Shown here piece after piece: positions 8,344-16,300 of a stretch of 49,936 nucleotides of DNA. A model generated the notes under the pieces. It saw only the letters and a program-made list of their open reading frames with translations, did no database searches and was not told where the DNA came from. The stretch comes from JBGFRR01 sp041695045 (lineage in GTDB: Bacteria > Bacteroidota > Ignavibacteria > UBA10030). A program made the translations under genes and the position numbers. Location: positions 1 through 49,936 of the forward strand of contig JBGFRR010000105.1 of NCBI GenBank assembly GCA_041695045.1. The letters run 5' to 3'. Position 1 is the first letter of the stretch, and the number at the start of each line of letters is the position of its first letter.

Positions 8344-9123
8344 TTACCCCGCCTTTGGCGGGGTGGATGATGGTCCGCCTAAGGCGGAGGGATTCCAGCG
8401 AACGACGACCTGATCGTCGTACCGCAGGTCGATATACTGCAACGCGTGCGGCCCGTGGGAGCGGACGACGTCGTTCCAGAACGCTTCGAGCCGGACGAGT
8501 TTCGAGGCAACATTCCCGCGGCCGAACAGGATGGGCGTGCCGCGTTCGGCGCCATAGAGAACGACGTCGCCGCCGTTGCGCAAACGCACCTCGGAAATCA
8601 TGTGGAACAGCTCCTTGCTCACGAGCTTCGCGGTGACGAGGATGTCGAGCGCCTCACGAACTCCCGCGTGCCGGACCCGTGTGCCGGGCCGGAGAGAAAC
8701 GGCATCCGGCCATCCGCTGAGAATTGGGAGGTCGAAAATCTCACGCGAAATCGAATGCGGCAGCACGACGCCGTCCTCATCGACGTACAGAATATTCGAG
8801 CCCACCACCATCGCCAGCAGCGTTCGTTCGACAACCGTGATCCGCACCGTGGCCGGTAAGTCCCTCGTCACGACAGCCTCTTTAATAAAGAAGTTGCTCG
8901 CTACCTGATTCTGGATGCGCGTGAGGTCGAGGTCGTTCATCGCCGCGCCAATCTGTACCTGAGCAAGTTGGAGAATTTCATTTGTTTCGACGATTCGATT
9001 GCCCTCCACAACAACGCGCCCCACGGTAAGGCTCGACTTCCACAAACTCGACGAAACCACCAACGCAACAACGCCGAGCAGGAGCCCGAGCAACAGCAGT
9101 CCCTTGTTCTTGCGCGCACTCAT
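8344..9123 (-). CDS. ftsQ: Cell division protein FtsQ (POTRA domain)
   Basis: This 259-residue single-pass protein has one N-terminal membrane helix (residues about 8-27). It is followed by a POTRA domain (LTVGRVVVEGNRIVETNEIL) and the FtsQ beta domain (LPATVRITVVERTLLAMV, VDEDGVVLP, YIDLRYDDQVVVRW). It connects the cytoplasmic and periplasmic parts of the divisome. The ATG overlaps the murB stop (ATGA). The last residues (NPSALGGPSSTPPKAG) are encoded by two adjacent palindromes, so the native C-terminus probably ended near VVRWNP. Confidence 0.9.
   Translation of the reverse strand: MSARKNKGLLLLGLLLGVVALVVSSSLWKSSLTVGRVVVEGNRIVETNEILQLAQVQIGAAMNDLDLTRIQNQVASNFFIKEAVVTRDLPATVRITVVERTLLAMVVGSNILYVDEDGVVLPHSISREIFDLPILSGWPDAVSLRPGTRVRHAGVREALDILVTAKLVSKELFHMISEVRLRNGGDVVLYGAERGTPILFGRGNVASKLVRLEAFWNDVVRSHGPHALQYIDLRYDDQVVVRWNPSALGGPSSTPPKAG
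8347..8388. repeat. Two adjacent palindromes inside the 3' end of ftsQ
   Basis: CCCCGCC-TTT-GGCGGGG occupies 8347-8363 and TCCGCC-TAA-GGCGGA occupies 8374-8388. Both are perfect inverted repeats with three-base loops. The second type, with a TTT loop, recurs inside murG at 12959-12973. They look like a dispersed palindromic element that tolerates insertion into coding sequence. Confidence 0.65.
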
Positions 9124-10031
9124 GAGTTCTTGACCTCCTCCGAGAACCCGACAAGTTTCACTTCTACCTCAAGGAGAATGCCTGCGTTTTGATGCACAGT
9201 CCGCTGCGCGAGGTCGATCAACGTCATCACATCGGCTGCCGTTGCGCTGCCAAGGTTGACGATGAAGTTGGCGTGCTTCTCGGAGATTTGCGCTCCGCCA
9301 ACGCGCTTGCCCTTCAACCCGGCCTGTTCAATGAGCTTTGCCGCAAAGTTTCCGATGGGGTTCTTGAACATGCTGCCGGAGTTCGGCAGGGCAGTCGGTT
9401 GCGTGAGGTTTCGTTGGCGAAGATACTCGCTCCGCCGCTTGATCAATTCCTCCTTTTCTCCTTTCGGCAGGCGAAAGCTCGCCCTCAGCACGATGTCGCC
9501 GGCAAAGCGTGATGTCCGGTAGGCGAACCCTGCATCCGCTTTCTTGATGCGCTGCACCGTAGCTTTGCTGAACACTTCCACATCGACGAGATGGTCGGAA
9601 ATCTCGCCGCCGTGCGCGCCCGCATTCATCACCACCGCGCCGCCGAGCGTGCCCGGAATTCCCGCGAGCATTTCCACACCCGCGAACCCGCGCTGAATGC
9701 AGAAATCCACAAACTTCGTCAGCTTCACTCCGGCTTCTGCCACCACGAGATCTCCTTCCATCCGCACATCCGACAGGCCGGATTCAATGTTGATGACGAC
9801 GCCGCGAACGCCCTCATCGCTCACGAGCATGTTGCTTCCGCGGCCGAGCATTAGGAATGGAATGCTGCGCTCCCGAAGATAGGAGATGACGCTCACAAGG
9901 TCGTCCTTATCGACCGGCTCAAGGTAGAAATCGGCCGGACCGCCGACACGCATGGAGGTGTATTTTCCTAACGGCTCGTTGAGCGCAATGTGGCCGCGGA
10001 AGACGTTCTTGATATCATCCAGTGCAATCAT
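9120..10031 (-). CDS. murB: UDP-N-acetylenolpyruvoylglucosamine reductase (MurB, type II)
   Basis: MurB is the FAD/NADPH-dependent enzyme that completes UDP-MurNAc synthesis. The 303-residue protein has the FAD-binding stretches YTSMRVGGPADF and LGRGSNMLVSD, the GVEMLAGIPGTLGGAVVMNAGAHGGE region, and the catalytic SGSMFKNP motif followed by GGAQISEKHANFIVN. The short form without the extra loop is the type II class. It overlaps ftsQ by four bases, and 36 bases separate it from murC. Confidence 0.96.
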   Translation of the reverse strand: MIALDDIKNVFRGHIALNEPLGKYTSMRVGGPADFYLEPVDKDDLVSVISYLRERSIPFLMLGRGSNMLVSDEGVRGVVINIESGLSDVRMEGDLVVAEAGVKLTKFVDFCIQRGFAGVEMLAGIPGTLGGAVVMNAGAHGGEISDHLVDVEVFSKATVQRIKKADAGFAYRTSRFAGDIVLRASFRLPKGEKEELIKRRSEYLRQRNLTQPTALPNSGSMFKNPIGNFAAKLIEQAGLKGKRVGGAQISEKHANFIVNLGSATAADVMTLIDLAQRTVHQNAGILLEVEVKLVGFSEEVKNS

Positions 10032-10067
10032 CGTCCCAATCTGTTGCTTCCTTGATCAACGCGATGG

Positions 10068-11447
10068 TTACTTCTTCATGAGGTTCAGAAGCTCCTCGCC
10101 ATACTTCCAAATATCTCCCGCACCCATCGTGACGACAATGTCGCCTTTCTGAACGTGCGACTTCAGGAACGCGGGAATTTGTTTCTTGTCCGGCACATAA
10201 TGCACTTCCTTGTGGCCGAACCGCTTGGCTGCGTCGACAATCAGCTCGCCGGTGATGCCCTGAATCGGTTCCTCGCGCGCCGGATAGACATCGGTAACAA
10301 CGAGGGCGTCGGAGAGCAGAAATGCCTTCGCGAACTCTTCATAGAAATCGCGCGTGCGCGTGAAGAGATGCGGCTGGAACACGCACACCACGCGGCGACG
10401 CCAGCCGGCTTTCACGCCCTCCAACGTCGCCCGGCACTCGGTCGGATGGTGCGCGTAGTCGTCATACACCACCACGCCGTTAACCTCTCCCTTTTTCTCC
10501 CAGCGACGGTAGACGCCAGTGAATCGTTCGATGCCCGATTTGATCCTTCCAAACGGAACGCCAAGCTCTAGTCCCACCGAGATGGCCGCGAGGGCATTCT
10601 GGATGTTGTGCTTCCCCGGCACCTGGAGTGTGACTGCACCAAGCTCTTCACGCCTGCGCACGACGGTGAAGGTCGATGTATTCTCACGATGCCGAATCTC
10701 CACGGCTTGCACATCGGCTTGGGGGTTGAGGCCGTAGGTGATGATCTTTTTCTTGCTCAGCTGCGGCATGATGTCGAGCAGCGCAGGCTCATCGAGACAG
10801 AGCACGACAAACCCGTAGAACGGTACCCTGCTCGCAAATTGGATGAATGCGTCTTTGATGTCCTCAAGGTCGCGATAGCAATCGAGATGGTCGGTCTCCA
10901 GCGTTGTGAGCACAGCGATGGTCGGCGTGATGGAGAGAAACGAACGGTCGAACTCGTCGGCCTCCACAACGATGAATTCGCCTTTACCCAGCCGCGCGTT
11001 CGTTCCGCCAAGACCGCTGAGTTTTCCACCGACGATGACCGTTGGGTCGAGTCCGCCTTCCATCAGCACGAGGCTGATCATGGACGTCGTTGTCGTCTTG
11101 CCGTGCGTTCCTGCGATGCCGATGCCGTACTTGAGGCGCATCACCTCTGCTAACATTTCAGCACGGCGAATAATGGGAATCTTGCGCCGGCGCGCCTCGA
11201 GAACTTCCGTGTTATCCAGCGACACGGCGGATGAATACACGAGCGCATCAACATTCGGCGCAACGTGCTCGGGCTTGTGGCCCTGAAACACGGTAGCGCC
11301 TAACTTCTGCAAACGCTCGGTGGTTTCCGATGCAGCGACATCCGAGCCGCTGACTGTGAAGCCCTGGTCGAGCAGGATTTCGGCAATGCCGCTCATCCCG
11401 ATACCGCCGATTCCCACAAAATGAATTTTCTTGATGGATGAAAACAT
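10068..11447 (-). CDS. murC: UDP-N-acetylmuramate--L-alanine ligase
   Basis: MurC adds L-alanine to UDP-MurNAc with ATP. The 459-residue protein begins with the Rossmann-like motif HFVGIGGIGMSGIAEIL. It has the ATP-binding loop GTHGKTTTT near residue 113, the EADEFDRSFL segment, and the C-terminal ligase domain with VYDDYAHHPTE and VFQPHLFTRT. The order murG, membrane protein, murC, murB, ftsQ places the precursor enzymes directly before the division proteins. The gap to the upstream membrane-protein gene is three bases. Confidence 0.97.
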   Translation of the reverse strand: MFSSIKKIHFVGIGGIGMSGIAEILLDQGFTVSGSDVAASETTERLQKLGATVFQGHKPEHVAPNVDALVYSSAVSLDNTEVLEARRRKIPIIRRAEMLAEVMRLKYGIGIAGTHGKTTTTSMISLVLMEGGLDPTVIVGGKLSGLGGTNARLGKGEFIVVEADEFDRSFLSITPTIAVLTTLETDHLDCYRDLEDIKDAFIQFASRVPFYGFVVLCLDEPALLDIMPQLSKKKIITYGLNPQADVQAVEIRHRENTSTFTVVRRREELGAVTLQVPGKHNIQNALAAISVGLELGVPFGRIKSGIERFTGVYRRWEKKGEVNGVVVYDDYAHHPTECRATLEGVKAGWRRRVVCVFQPHLFTRTRDFYEEFAKAFLLSDALVVTDVYPAREEPIQGITGELIVDAAKRFGHKEVHYVPDKKQIPAFLKSHVQKGDIVVTMGAGDIWKYGEELLNLMKK

Positions 11448-11450
11448 TGG

Positions 11451-12020
11451 TTACACAGTTTTTCTTCTGCGGAGGCCAAATTGCCGGCGCCTTCCCTTCG
11501 GCACACGCGCTGCAATGCGCTGCATCTCCGCGAGCAGTTCACCGCTGCGCTCATAGCGACCGATACGGATGCGGAACGGCCGTCGCCTGCCTTTCACCTT
11601 GATGACCACCTGCTGGAATCGCCCGGCCGTCTGCACGAGCGATTCCTTACCGATATGCATCCACTCGATATCCTTCACTGCTATAGCCTGCTCACGGTCG
11701 CGCGAATGGAAGACCAACCGTTCTGGCTCAACGATCAGCCTGCGATCGCGTAGACGGTTCAACAACAACACAACGGCCGATACAACAACGAACAACACAA
11801 TGATGTAGACAATCGGGTCGTTGAGCACAACGAGAAATTGATTCTCGACGACACTGCCGAACACCCCAACGTACACCAGCAGCGTTACGAGATAGAGCAA
11901 CGTCTGCTGATAGTAGAAGTCGAGCTTGTAGCGAAACACTTTGCCTGCGCGCGGTTGATCCTGTCCGCCGGAATGCCCGGCCGACTCCCGCGGTGTCGAA
12001 TGTTGAACGGCGACGTTCAT
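11451..12020 (-). CDS. Two-helix membrane protein with bPH-like C-terminal domain, between murG and murC
   Basis: This 189-residue protein has a hydrophilic N-terminus of about 35 residues and two membrane helices (about 40-60 and 68-88). The cytoplasmic part is Arg-rich: LIVEPERLVFHSRDREQAIAVKDIEWMHIGK resembles the first strands of bacterial PH domains, and the C-terminus is very basic (GRRRQFGLRRRKTV). Its ATG overlaps the murG stop and it ends three bases before murC, so it is fully built into the operon. The family was not recognised with certainty. A role at the membrane in precursor synthesis or division is inferred from position only. Confidence 0.75.
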   Translation of the reverse strand: MNVAVQHSTPRESAGHSGGQDQPRAGKVFRYKLDFYYQQTLLYLVTLLVYVGVFGSVVENQFLVVLNDPIVYIIVLFVVVSAVVLLLNRLRDRRLIVEPERLVFHSRDREQAIAVKDIEWMHIGKESLVQTAGRFQQVVIKVKGRRRPFRIRIGRYERSGELLAEMQRIAARVPKGRRRQFGLRRRKTV

Positions 12021-13129
12021 GCGACCAGTGAAAGAATTTTTTCTGCAATCATCCGTGTTGCTTCGGGGCGACCGAGGGCCTTACTCGCCGCCGCCATCGC
12101 TCTTCTGCGTTCGTCGTCGTGCAGCAAGCTGAACAACTTTTCATGCAATCCAGTCGAAAGCTCGGCGTCCCGTATCATCACCGCTGCACCGGCCTCAACC
12201 ATCATCCGGGCGTTGAGTGTCTGATGATCCGCCGCTGCATGCGGATAGGGGACGAGAATTGCCGGCTTCCCTACAACCGTCAACTCAGCCAGCGTCAACG
12301 CTCCCGAGCGGCAGACAACGACATCCGCAGCCGCATACGCGCGCTCCATCGCATCGATGAACGGCCCGACCCATCCAACACGACGCTCGCCGACTGCCTG
12401 CTGTACACGCTCGAAATCCCCCTCACCCGTCTGCCACACGAACTGAACCCGCTGCGCTAAAAGCTCATCGAGCATCGAGAGGATGGCCGAGTTGATGGAT
12501 GCGGCGCCGAGGCTGCCGCCCACCACGAGCACCGTCGGTTTGTCGGGATCGAGACCGAACGCCGCACGCCCTTCACGCTGCCCCGACAGGTCGGGGCTGC
12601 CGAACTCGGCGCGCGTCGGGGTGCCGAGAAGTTCGACGTTATCGGTGCGGCTGAGCCAACGCTTGGTGGCGTCAAAGGCGATCAGCACATGATCAACCTT
12701 GCGCGCAAGGAGCCTCGTGGTGACGCCGGGATAGCTGTTCGACTCATGAATGACCGTCGGGATACCCATCAGCGAAGCCATAAACAACACCGGCCCGCTT
12801 ACGTACCCGCCCGTGCCGACAACCACCTGCGGACGCATGCGACGGATGAGAAAGAACGATTGAACGAGCGACACGACAACTTTAAGCGGAAACACGACCG
12901 TGCTCAATTTCAGCCGGCGGTCGAATCCGCTGACCCAGATGGTGTGAAACTCAAACCCTCCGCCTTTGGCGGACGGCACGACGCGCGATTCGATTCGCTT
13001 TTTCGTGCCGACGAAAACCACGCACACATCCGGCTTCAATCGTTTGATTGCGTCGGCCATGGCGAGAGCGGGGAAGAGATGTCCACCCGTTCCGCCGGCG
13101 GCGATGAGAATGCGCGGAGCCGGAGTCAT
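12017..13129 (-). CDS. murG: MurG, lipid II synthase (GlcNAc transferase)
   Basis: MurG transfers GlcNAc from UDP-GlcNAc to lipid I on the inner membrane face. The 370-residue GT28 protein has the N-terminal GGTGGHLFPALAMAD loop, the HESNSYPG motif, the VVGGSLGAASIN nucleotide-binding loop, and the C-terminal CRSGALTLAELTVVGKPAILVPYPHAAADHQ signature. It overlaps ftsW by four bases. Two short palindromes inside the gene encode SAKGG near residue 55 and SPDLSG near residue 177. They look inserted in variable loops and leave the reading frame intact. Confidence 0.96.
   Translation of the reverse strand: MTPAPRILIAAGGTGGHLFPALAMADAIKRLKPDVCVVFVGTKKRIESRVVPSAKGGGFEFHTIWVSGFDRRLKLSTVVFPLKVVVSLVQSFFLIRRMRPQVVVGTGGYVSGPVLFMASLMGIPTVIHESNSYPGVTTRLLARKVDHVLIAFDATKRWLSRTDNVELLGTPTRAEFGSPDLSGQREGRAAFGLDPDKPTVLVVGGSLGAASINSAILSMLDELLAQRVQFVWQTGEGDFERVQQAVGERRVGWVGPFIDAMERAYAAADVVVCRSGALTLAELTVVGKPAILVPYPHAAADHQTLNARMMVEAGAAVMIRDAELSTGLHEKLFSLLHDDERRRAMAAASKALGRPEATRMIAEKILSLVA
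12580..12597. repeat. Palindrome within murG
   Basis: GCCCCGA-CAGG-TCGGGGC forms a perfect 7-bp stem with a 4-nt loop inside the murG coding sequence and encodes SPDLSG on the minus strand. Confidence 0.55.
12959..12973. repeat. TCCGCC-TTT-GGCGGA palindrome within murG
   Basis: This 15-base perfect inverted repeat is of the same family as the pair in ftsQ (8347-8388). It encodes SAKGG in the minus-strand murG frame, in the loop before the GGFEFHTIWV strand. Confidence 0.6.
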
Positions 13130-14313
13130 CCGCGTTGCGACGCGAGCGTGGCGCCCGCGGGTTTCGTTTGCAGCGGCTCTACCGGCATCACTCCGTCGGG
13201 CAACTTTGTGGCGCGCGGGTGCATGTCCGTTTGCGCGGAGATGTTCAACAGCACGCCGACGACGAACGACGAAAAGATCAGCGACGACCCGCCGTAACTG
13301 ACAAACGGCATCGGCAAGCCGGTTGTCGGCAGCAGGCCGAGCGTCACGCCGGCGTTAATGAACGCATAAAGTGCAATCGTGCTCGTGATGCCGACGGCGA
13401 GCATACGGCCGAACTCGTCGCGTGCAAACTTCGCAATCTTGAACCCACGGAGCATGAACACCAGAAAAACGGCCATGAAGAACATTGTACCGATGAGTCC
13501 ATACTCTTCTCCGATGATGGAGAAGACAAAATCGCCGTATGATTCCGGCAAGAAGAAATCGCGTTGACGGCTTTCTCCCGGCCCAACGCCAAAAACGCCG
13601 CCGTTACCGAACCCGATGATCCCCTGCCAGAGTTGATAGCTGTATTGTCCTTCCTGCACACCTGAAATGAAGGACTGAATGCGCTCGAACCGGTACGGAG
13701 CACTCAGCATGTATGCCCCCAACGCCGGCATGGCAACGACGCCGATGAGCGCAAGATGCAAGAACCGCGCGCCGCTCATGAACAGCATGAGCATCCCGAC
13801 AAGCACAATCATGGCGCCGGTGCTGAAGTTCGGCTGCAGCATGACGAGTATACACACGAGGCTGATCCAGATGATCATCGGGAGAAAGCCTTTTTTGAAA
13901 TCCCGGATGGCCTCCCCCTTCGTTGCCACGAGCGTGCACAGATGAAAGAGGAGGGCGAATTTGGCAAACTCGGACGGCTGGAACCCAAAGCCGCCGAACC
14001 GTAGCCAACGTGCAGCGCCTTTGATCTCTCCGCCAATCACAAGCGTCAGACCGAGGAGAAGAATGGCAACGACGAGCGTGAGCTTCGTGAGCTTGCGGTA
14101 TTTCCGATAGTCGATCATCATACCGACAAACAGCGCGCCGAGGGCAAGAAGGATTTTGATCGCGTGTGAGTTGAGGAGCTTTTCGCTTGAGCCGAGCTTC
14201 TCCTGCGCCCATGTGGCCGAGGCGCTATACACAACACCCAGGCTCATCACCATCAAAATGAGCACACAGATGAGTGTCGGGAGGTCGATATGGTTACGCT
14301 GCGCTTTGTTCAT
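13126..14313 (-). CDS. ftsW: FtsW, SEDS-family lipid II polymerase
   Basis: This SEDS glycosyltransferase works with the class B transpeptidase FtsI at the septum. Started at the ATG at 14313 (MNKAQRNHIDLPTLICVLI), it has 395 residues and about ten membrane helices. It carries the family motifs GGEIKGAARWLRFGGFGFQPSEFAK, GFGNGGVFGVGPGESRQ, and IIGEEYGLIG with the late GLLPTTGLPMPFVSYGGSSL. An upstream in-frame ATG at 14394 would add residues encoded by repeat DNA and is rejected. The C-terminus overlaps murG by four bases. Confidence 0.95.
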   Translation of the reverse strand: MNKAQRNHIDLPTLICVLILMVMSLGVVYSASATWAQEKLGSSEKLLNSHAIKILLALGALFVGMMIDYRKYRKLTKLTLVVAILLLGLTLVIGGEIKGAARWLRFGGFGFQPSEFAKFALLFHLCTLVATKGEAIRDFKKGFLPMIIWISLVCILVMLQPNFSTGAMIVLVGMLMLFMSGARFLHLALIGVVAMPALGAYMLSAPYRFERIQSFISGVQEGQYSYQLWQGIIGFGNGGVFGVGPGESRQRDFFLPESYGDFVFSIIGEEYGLIGTMFFMAVFLVFMLRGFKIAKFARDEFGRMLAVGITSTIALYAFINAGVTLGLLPTTGLPMPFVSYGGSSLIFSSFVVGVLLNISAQTDMHPRATKLPDGVMPVEPLQTKPAGATLASQRG

Positions 14314-14532
14314 TGACGCTGATTCACACCGATTCAAAACTGATGTGCACTGATGCGCATCTCCCGAATGACTGCACTCCCCTGCCAACTGCAATCTGTT
14401 CCTTGCTTGCTGCTTCCTGCCTGTTCAAGACTGAGTTGCATGGATGCGCATCTCCCGAATGACTGCACCACCCTTTCGGCTGCAATCTTCTTACTACTTG
14501 TTACTTCCTACTTCCTACTTTCTACTTTCTAC
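14314..14532. repeat. Repeat-filled spacer between murD and ftsW
   Basis: The 219-base spacer is made of three repeat types. Positions 14319-14359 are degenerate decamers (CTGATTCACA, CTGATGTGCA, CTGATGCGCA). Two roughly 91-base tandem units start at 14333 and 14424 and share an exact 26-base core (14352-14377 and 14443-14468). Positions 14494-14535 are six heptads of the CTACTTY type that run into the murD stop codon. No gene is seen. The heptads match those of the ftsA-ftsZ cassette, but the four-helix-bundle gene is absent. Confidence 0.7.
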
Positions 14533-15909
14533 TCAACTACTCCCCACCTTCCTCACCAACTCCTTAAACACCTTGCCCCGATGCTCATAGTCCTTAAACC
14601 AATCGAACGACGCGCAGGCGGGAGACAGAAGTACAACATCTCCGTGCCGGGCAAGCCGGCGTGCACTTGAGACGGCCTGTTCCATCGAGTTTGCTCGCTC
14701 CACCGGAACCACGCCGGCGAACGACCGCTCAACCTTCTCCGCCGATTCACCGACGGCAACAATCGCGCGAACGCGACTCTTGACGACCTCGGTGAGACGC
14801 GAGTACTCATTCCCCTTATCGCGACCGCCCAACAGCAAGACGACCGGCACATCGAATGCCTGGAGGGCGTACCATACCGCATCGACGTTCGTTGCCTTGG
14901 AGTCGTTATAGTAGCGCACGCCGTCCACGACCTGTACAAATTCCAACCGATGCTCGACGCCTTTGAAGTTCCTCAGCGTTGCGCGAATCGAAGCCGGATT
15001 GACGCCGAGGTGAAGCCCAACTAACGCCGCAGCCATGGCGTTCGACAGATTGTGTATCCCTTTGATACTTATCTCCTCCGCGCGAACGATGTTCATGCGT
15101 TTTCCGTTTACGACAGCCGCAATCTCGCCGCCCTCGAGGAATGCTCCTTCATTCAATGCTTCACGCACGCTAAATCCCATACGCCGGGAGCGAGCTTTCG
15201 GAACTGTTCGAAGCGTCCACGGATCATCCGCGCTGTGGATGAGAAGGTCTTCCGTACGCTGGTTCATAAAGATGCGCTCTTTTGATGCGGCGTAGCGCTC
15301 CATGGAGTTATCGTAGCGATCCATATGGTCTTCCGTGATGTTCAGCAGTACGGCGATGTTGGGCCGAAACGTTTCGCAATGGTCGAGCTGGAAACTGCTC
15401 ACTTCCAGAACGACAAGATTTGTTTCAGCCATCTCCAGAACGACGGATGAGAATGCCGTCCCAATGTTACCCGCAACAACATGTTTCGTCTTTGCATCGC
15501 TAAGGATCCTCCCGACTAATGTTGTTGTTGTCGTTTTTCCGTTGCTGCCGGTAATGGCAACGATGTTCGCTTTGCAATACCAGCTTGCATGCTCCAGCTC
15601 ACTCACCACCCGGATGCCTCGCCGTTGCGCCTCGACCACGACCGGCGCGTTGCTCGGCACGCCCGGACTGATCACCATCAGCGAACAGTCATACACGCGC
15701 TCTGTGTGTCCGCCGGTTTCGTACGGAACCCTCGCCGCATCGAGTTGTGAGAGGAATTGTACAAGTTCATCCTTCGCGCGCAGGTCGCTGACAAACGGCC
15801 GGGCTCCTTGCGCGAGCAGAAGCCGCGCAGCACCCACACCGCTTCGTGCGGCGCCGATAATGGAGACGTTCCTATTGTGGAGTTGGGAAGCATCCATCCC
15901 GATTACCAT
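14533..15909 (-). CDS. murD: UDP-N-acetylmuramoyl-L-alanine--D-glutamate ligase
   Basis: MurD adds D-glutamate to UDP-MurNAc-L-Ala. The 458-residue protein has an N-terminal SIIGAARSGVGAARLL motif, the ATP loop AITGSNGKTTTTTLV, the NITEDHMDRYDN segment and the C-terminal YNDSKATNVDAVWYAL and LLLGGRDKGNEYS motifs, with the LLSPACASFDWFKDYEHRG end typical of MurD. Start at 15909, or at the internal ATG at 15897; neither has a strong ribosome site. The stop codon sits at the edge of a heptad array. Confidence 0.96.
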   Translation of the reverse strand: MVIGMDASQLHNRNVSIIGAARSGVGAARLLLAQGARPFVSDLRAKDELVQFLSQLDAARVPYETGGHTERVYDCSLMVISPGVPSNAPVVVEAQRRGIRVVSELEHASWYCKANIVAITGSNGKTTTTTLVGRILSDAKTKHVVAGNIGTAFSSVVLEMAETNLVVLEVSSFQLDHCETFRPNIAVLLNITEDHMDRYDNSMERYAASKERIFMNQRTEDLLIHSADDPWTLRTVPKARSRRMGFSVREALNEGAFLEGGEIAAVVNGKRMNIVRAEEISIKGIHNLSNAMAAALVGLHLGVNPASIRATLRNFKGVEHRLEFVQVVDGVRYYNDSKATNVDAVWYALQAFDVPVVLLLGGRDKGNEYSRLTEVVKSRVRAIVAVGESAEKVERSFAGVVPVERANSMEQAVSSARRLARHGDVVLLSPACASFDWFKDYEHRGKVFKELVRKVGSS

Positions 15910-15964
15910 TGAACAAGAACCCGGCGCTTGCTATCTCCAAAACTTCAACCATTCTTTGACTATC

Positions 15965-16300
15965 TTAGGATTTTTCATACAGCACACGACCGTAGGTCAT
16001 ACTTCTTCTCTTGTAGAAAAAGTCTCCCCACTGTAACCGTCGTTTAACTTCTGCCGGGGTTCTGACGATCACGTCAAGTCCGAAATCTCGGTCGCGGAAG
16101 AGGCTCGAGACTTCCATGGAGCGCTCGATCGGATGTCTGCGCGTCTGCTTAATGATGAGGAGGTCAAAGTCGCTTTCCCGCTGTGCGCTTCCGGCTGCCC
16201 GCGATCCGAAGAGAATGATCTTCTCCGGGTCATAGTGCTTGACGATCCGGTTCCGGATGTGTCGGAGAATTACTTCCTCTCGTTTCGTCCGTTTCGGCAT
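15965..16300 (-). CDS. Orphan minimal nucleotidyltransferase (MNT domain)
   Basis: This 111-residue protein has the DNA-polymerase-beta-like nucleotidyltransferase signature GSRAAGSAQRESDFDLLII, with the GS and DxD metal ligands, and a third acidic strand DFGLDVIV. Such MNT proteins usually act as the antitoxin of HEPN toxins by AMPylating them. No HEPN gene lies on either side: murD follows after 55 bases and mraY overlaps by one base (TAATG). It is therefore an orphan that has entered the dcw operon, and its target is unknown. Confidence 0.85.
   Translation of the reverse strand: MPKRTKREEVILRHIRNRIVKHYDPEKIILFGSRAAGSAQRESDFDLLIIKQTRRHPIERSMEVSSLFRDRDFGLDVIVRTPAEVKRRLQWGDFFYKRRSMTYGRVLYEKS

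Noticed and set aside
14313..14394. N-terminal extension of FtsW
   Set aside because: The extension is encoded by the repeat island and does not resemble FtsW; the ATG at 14313 gives the normal start.
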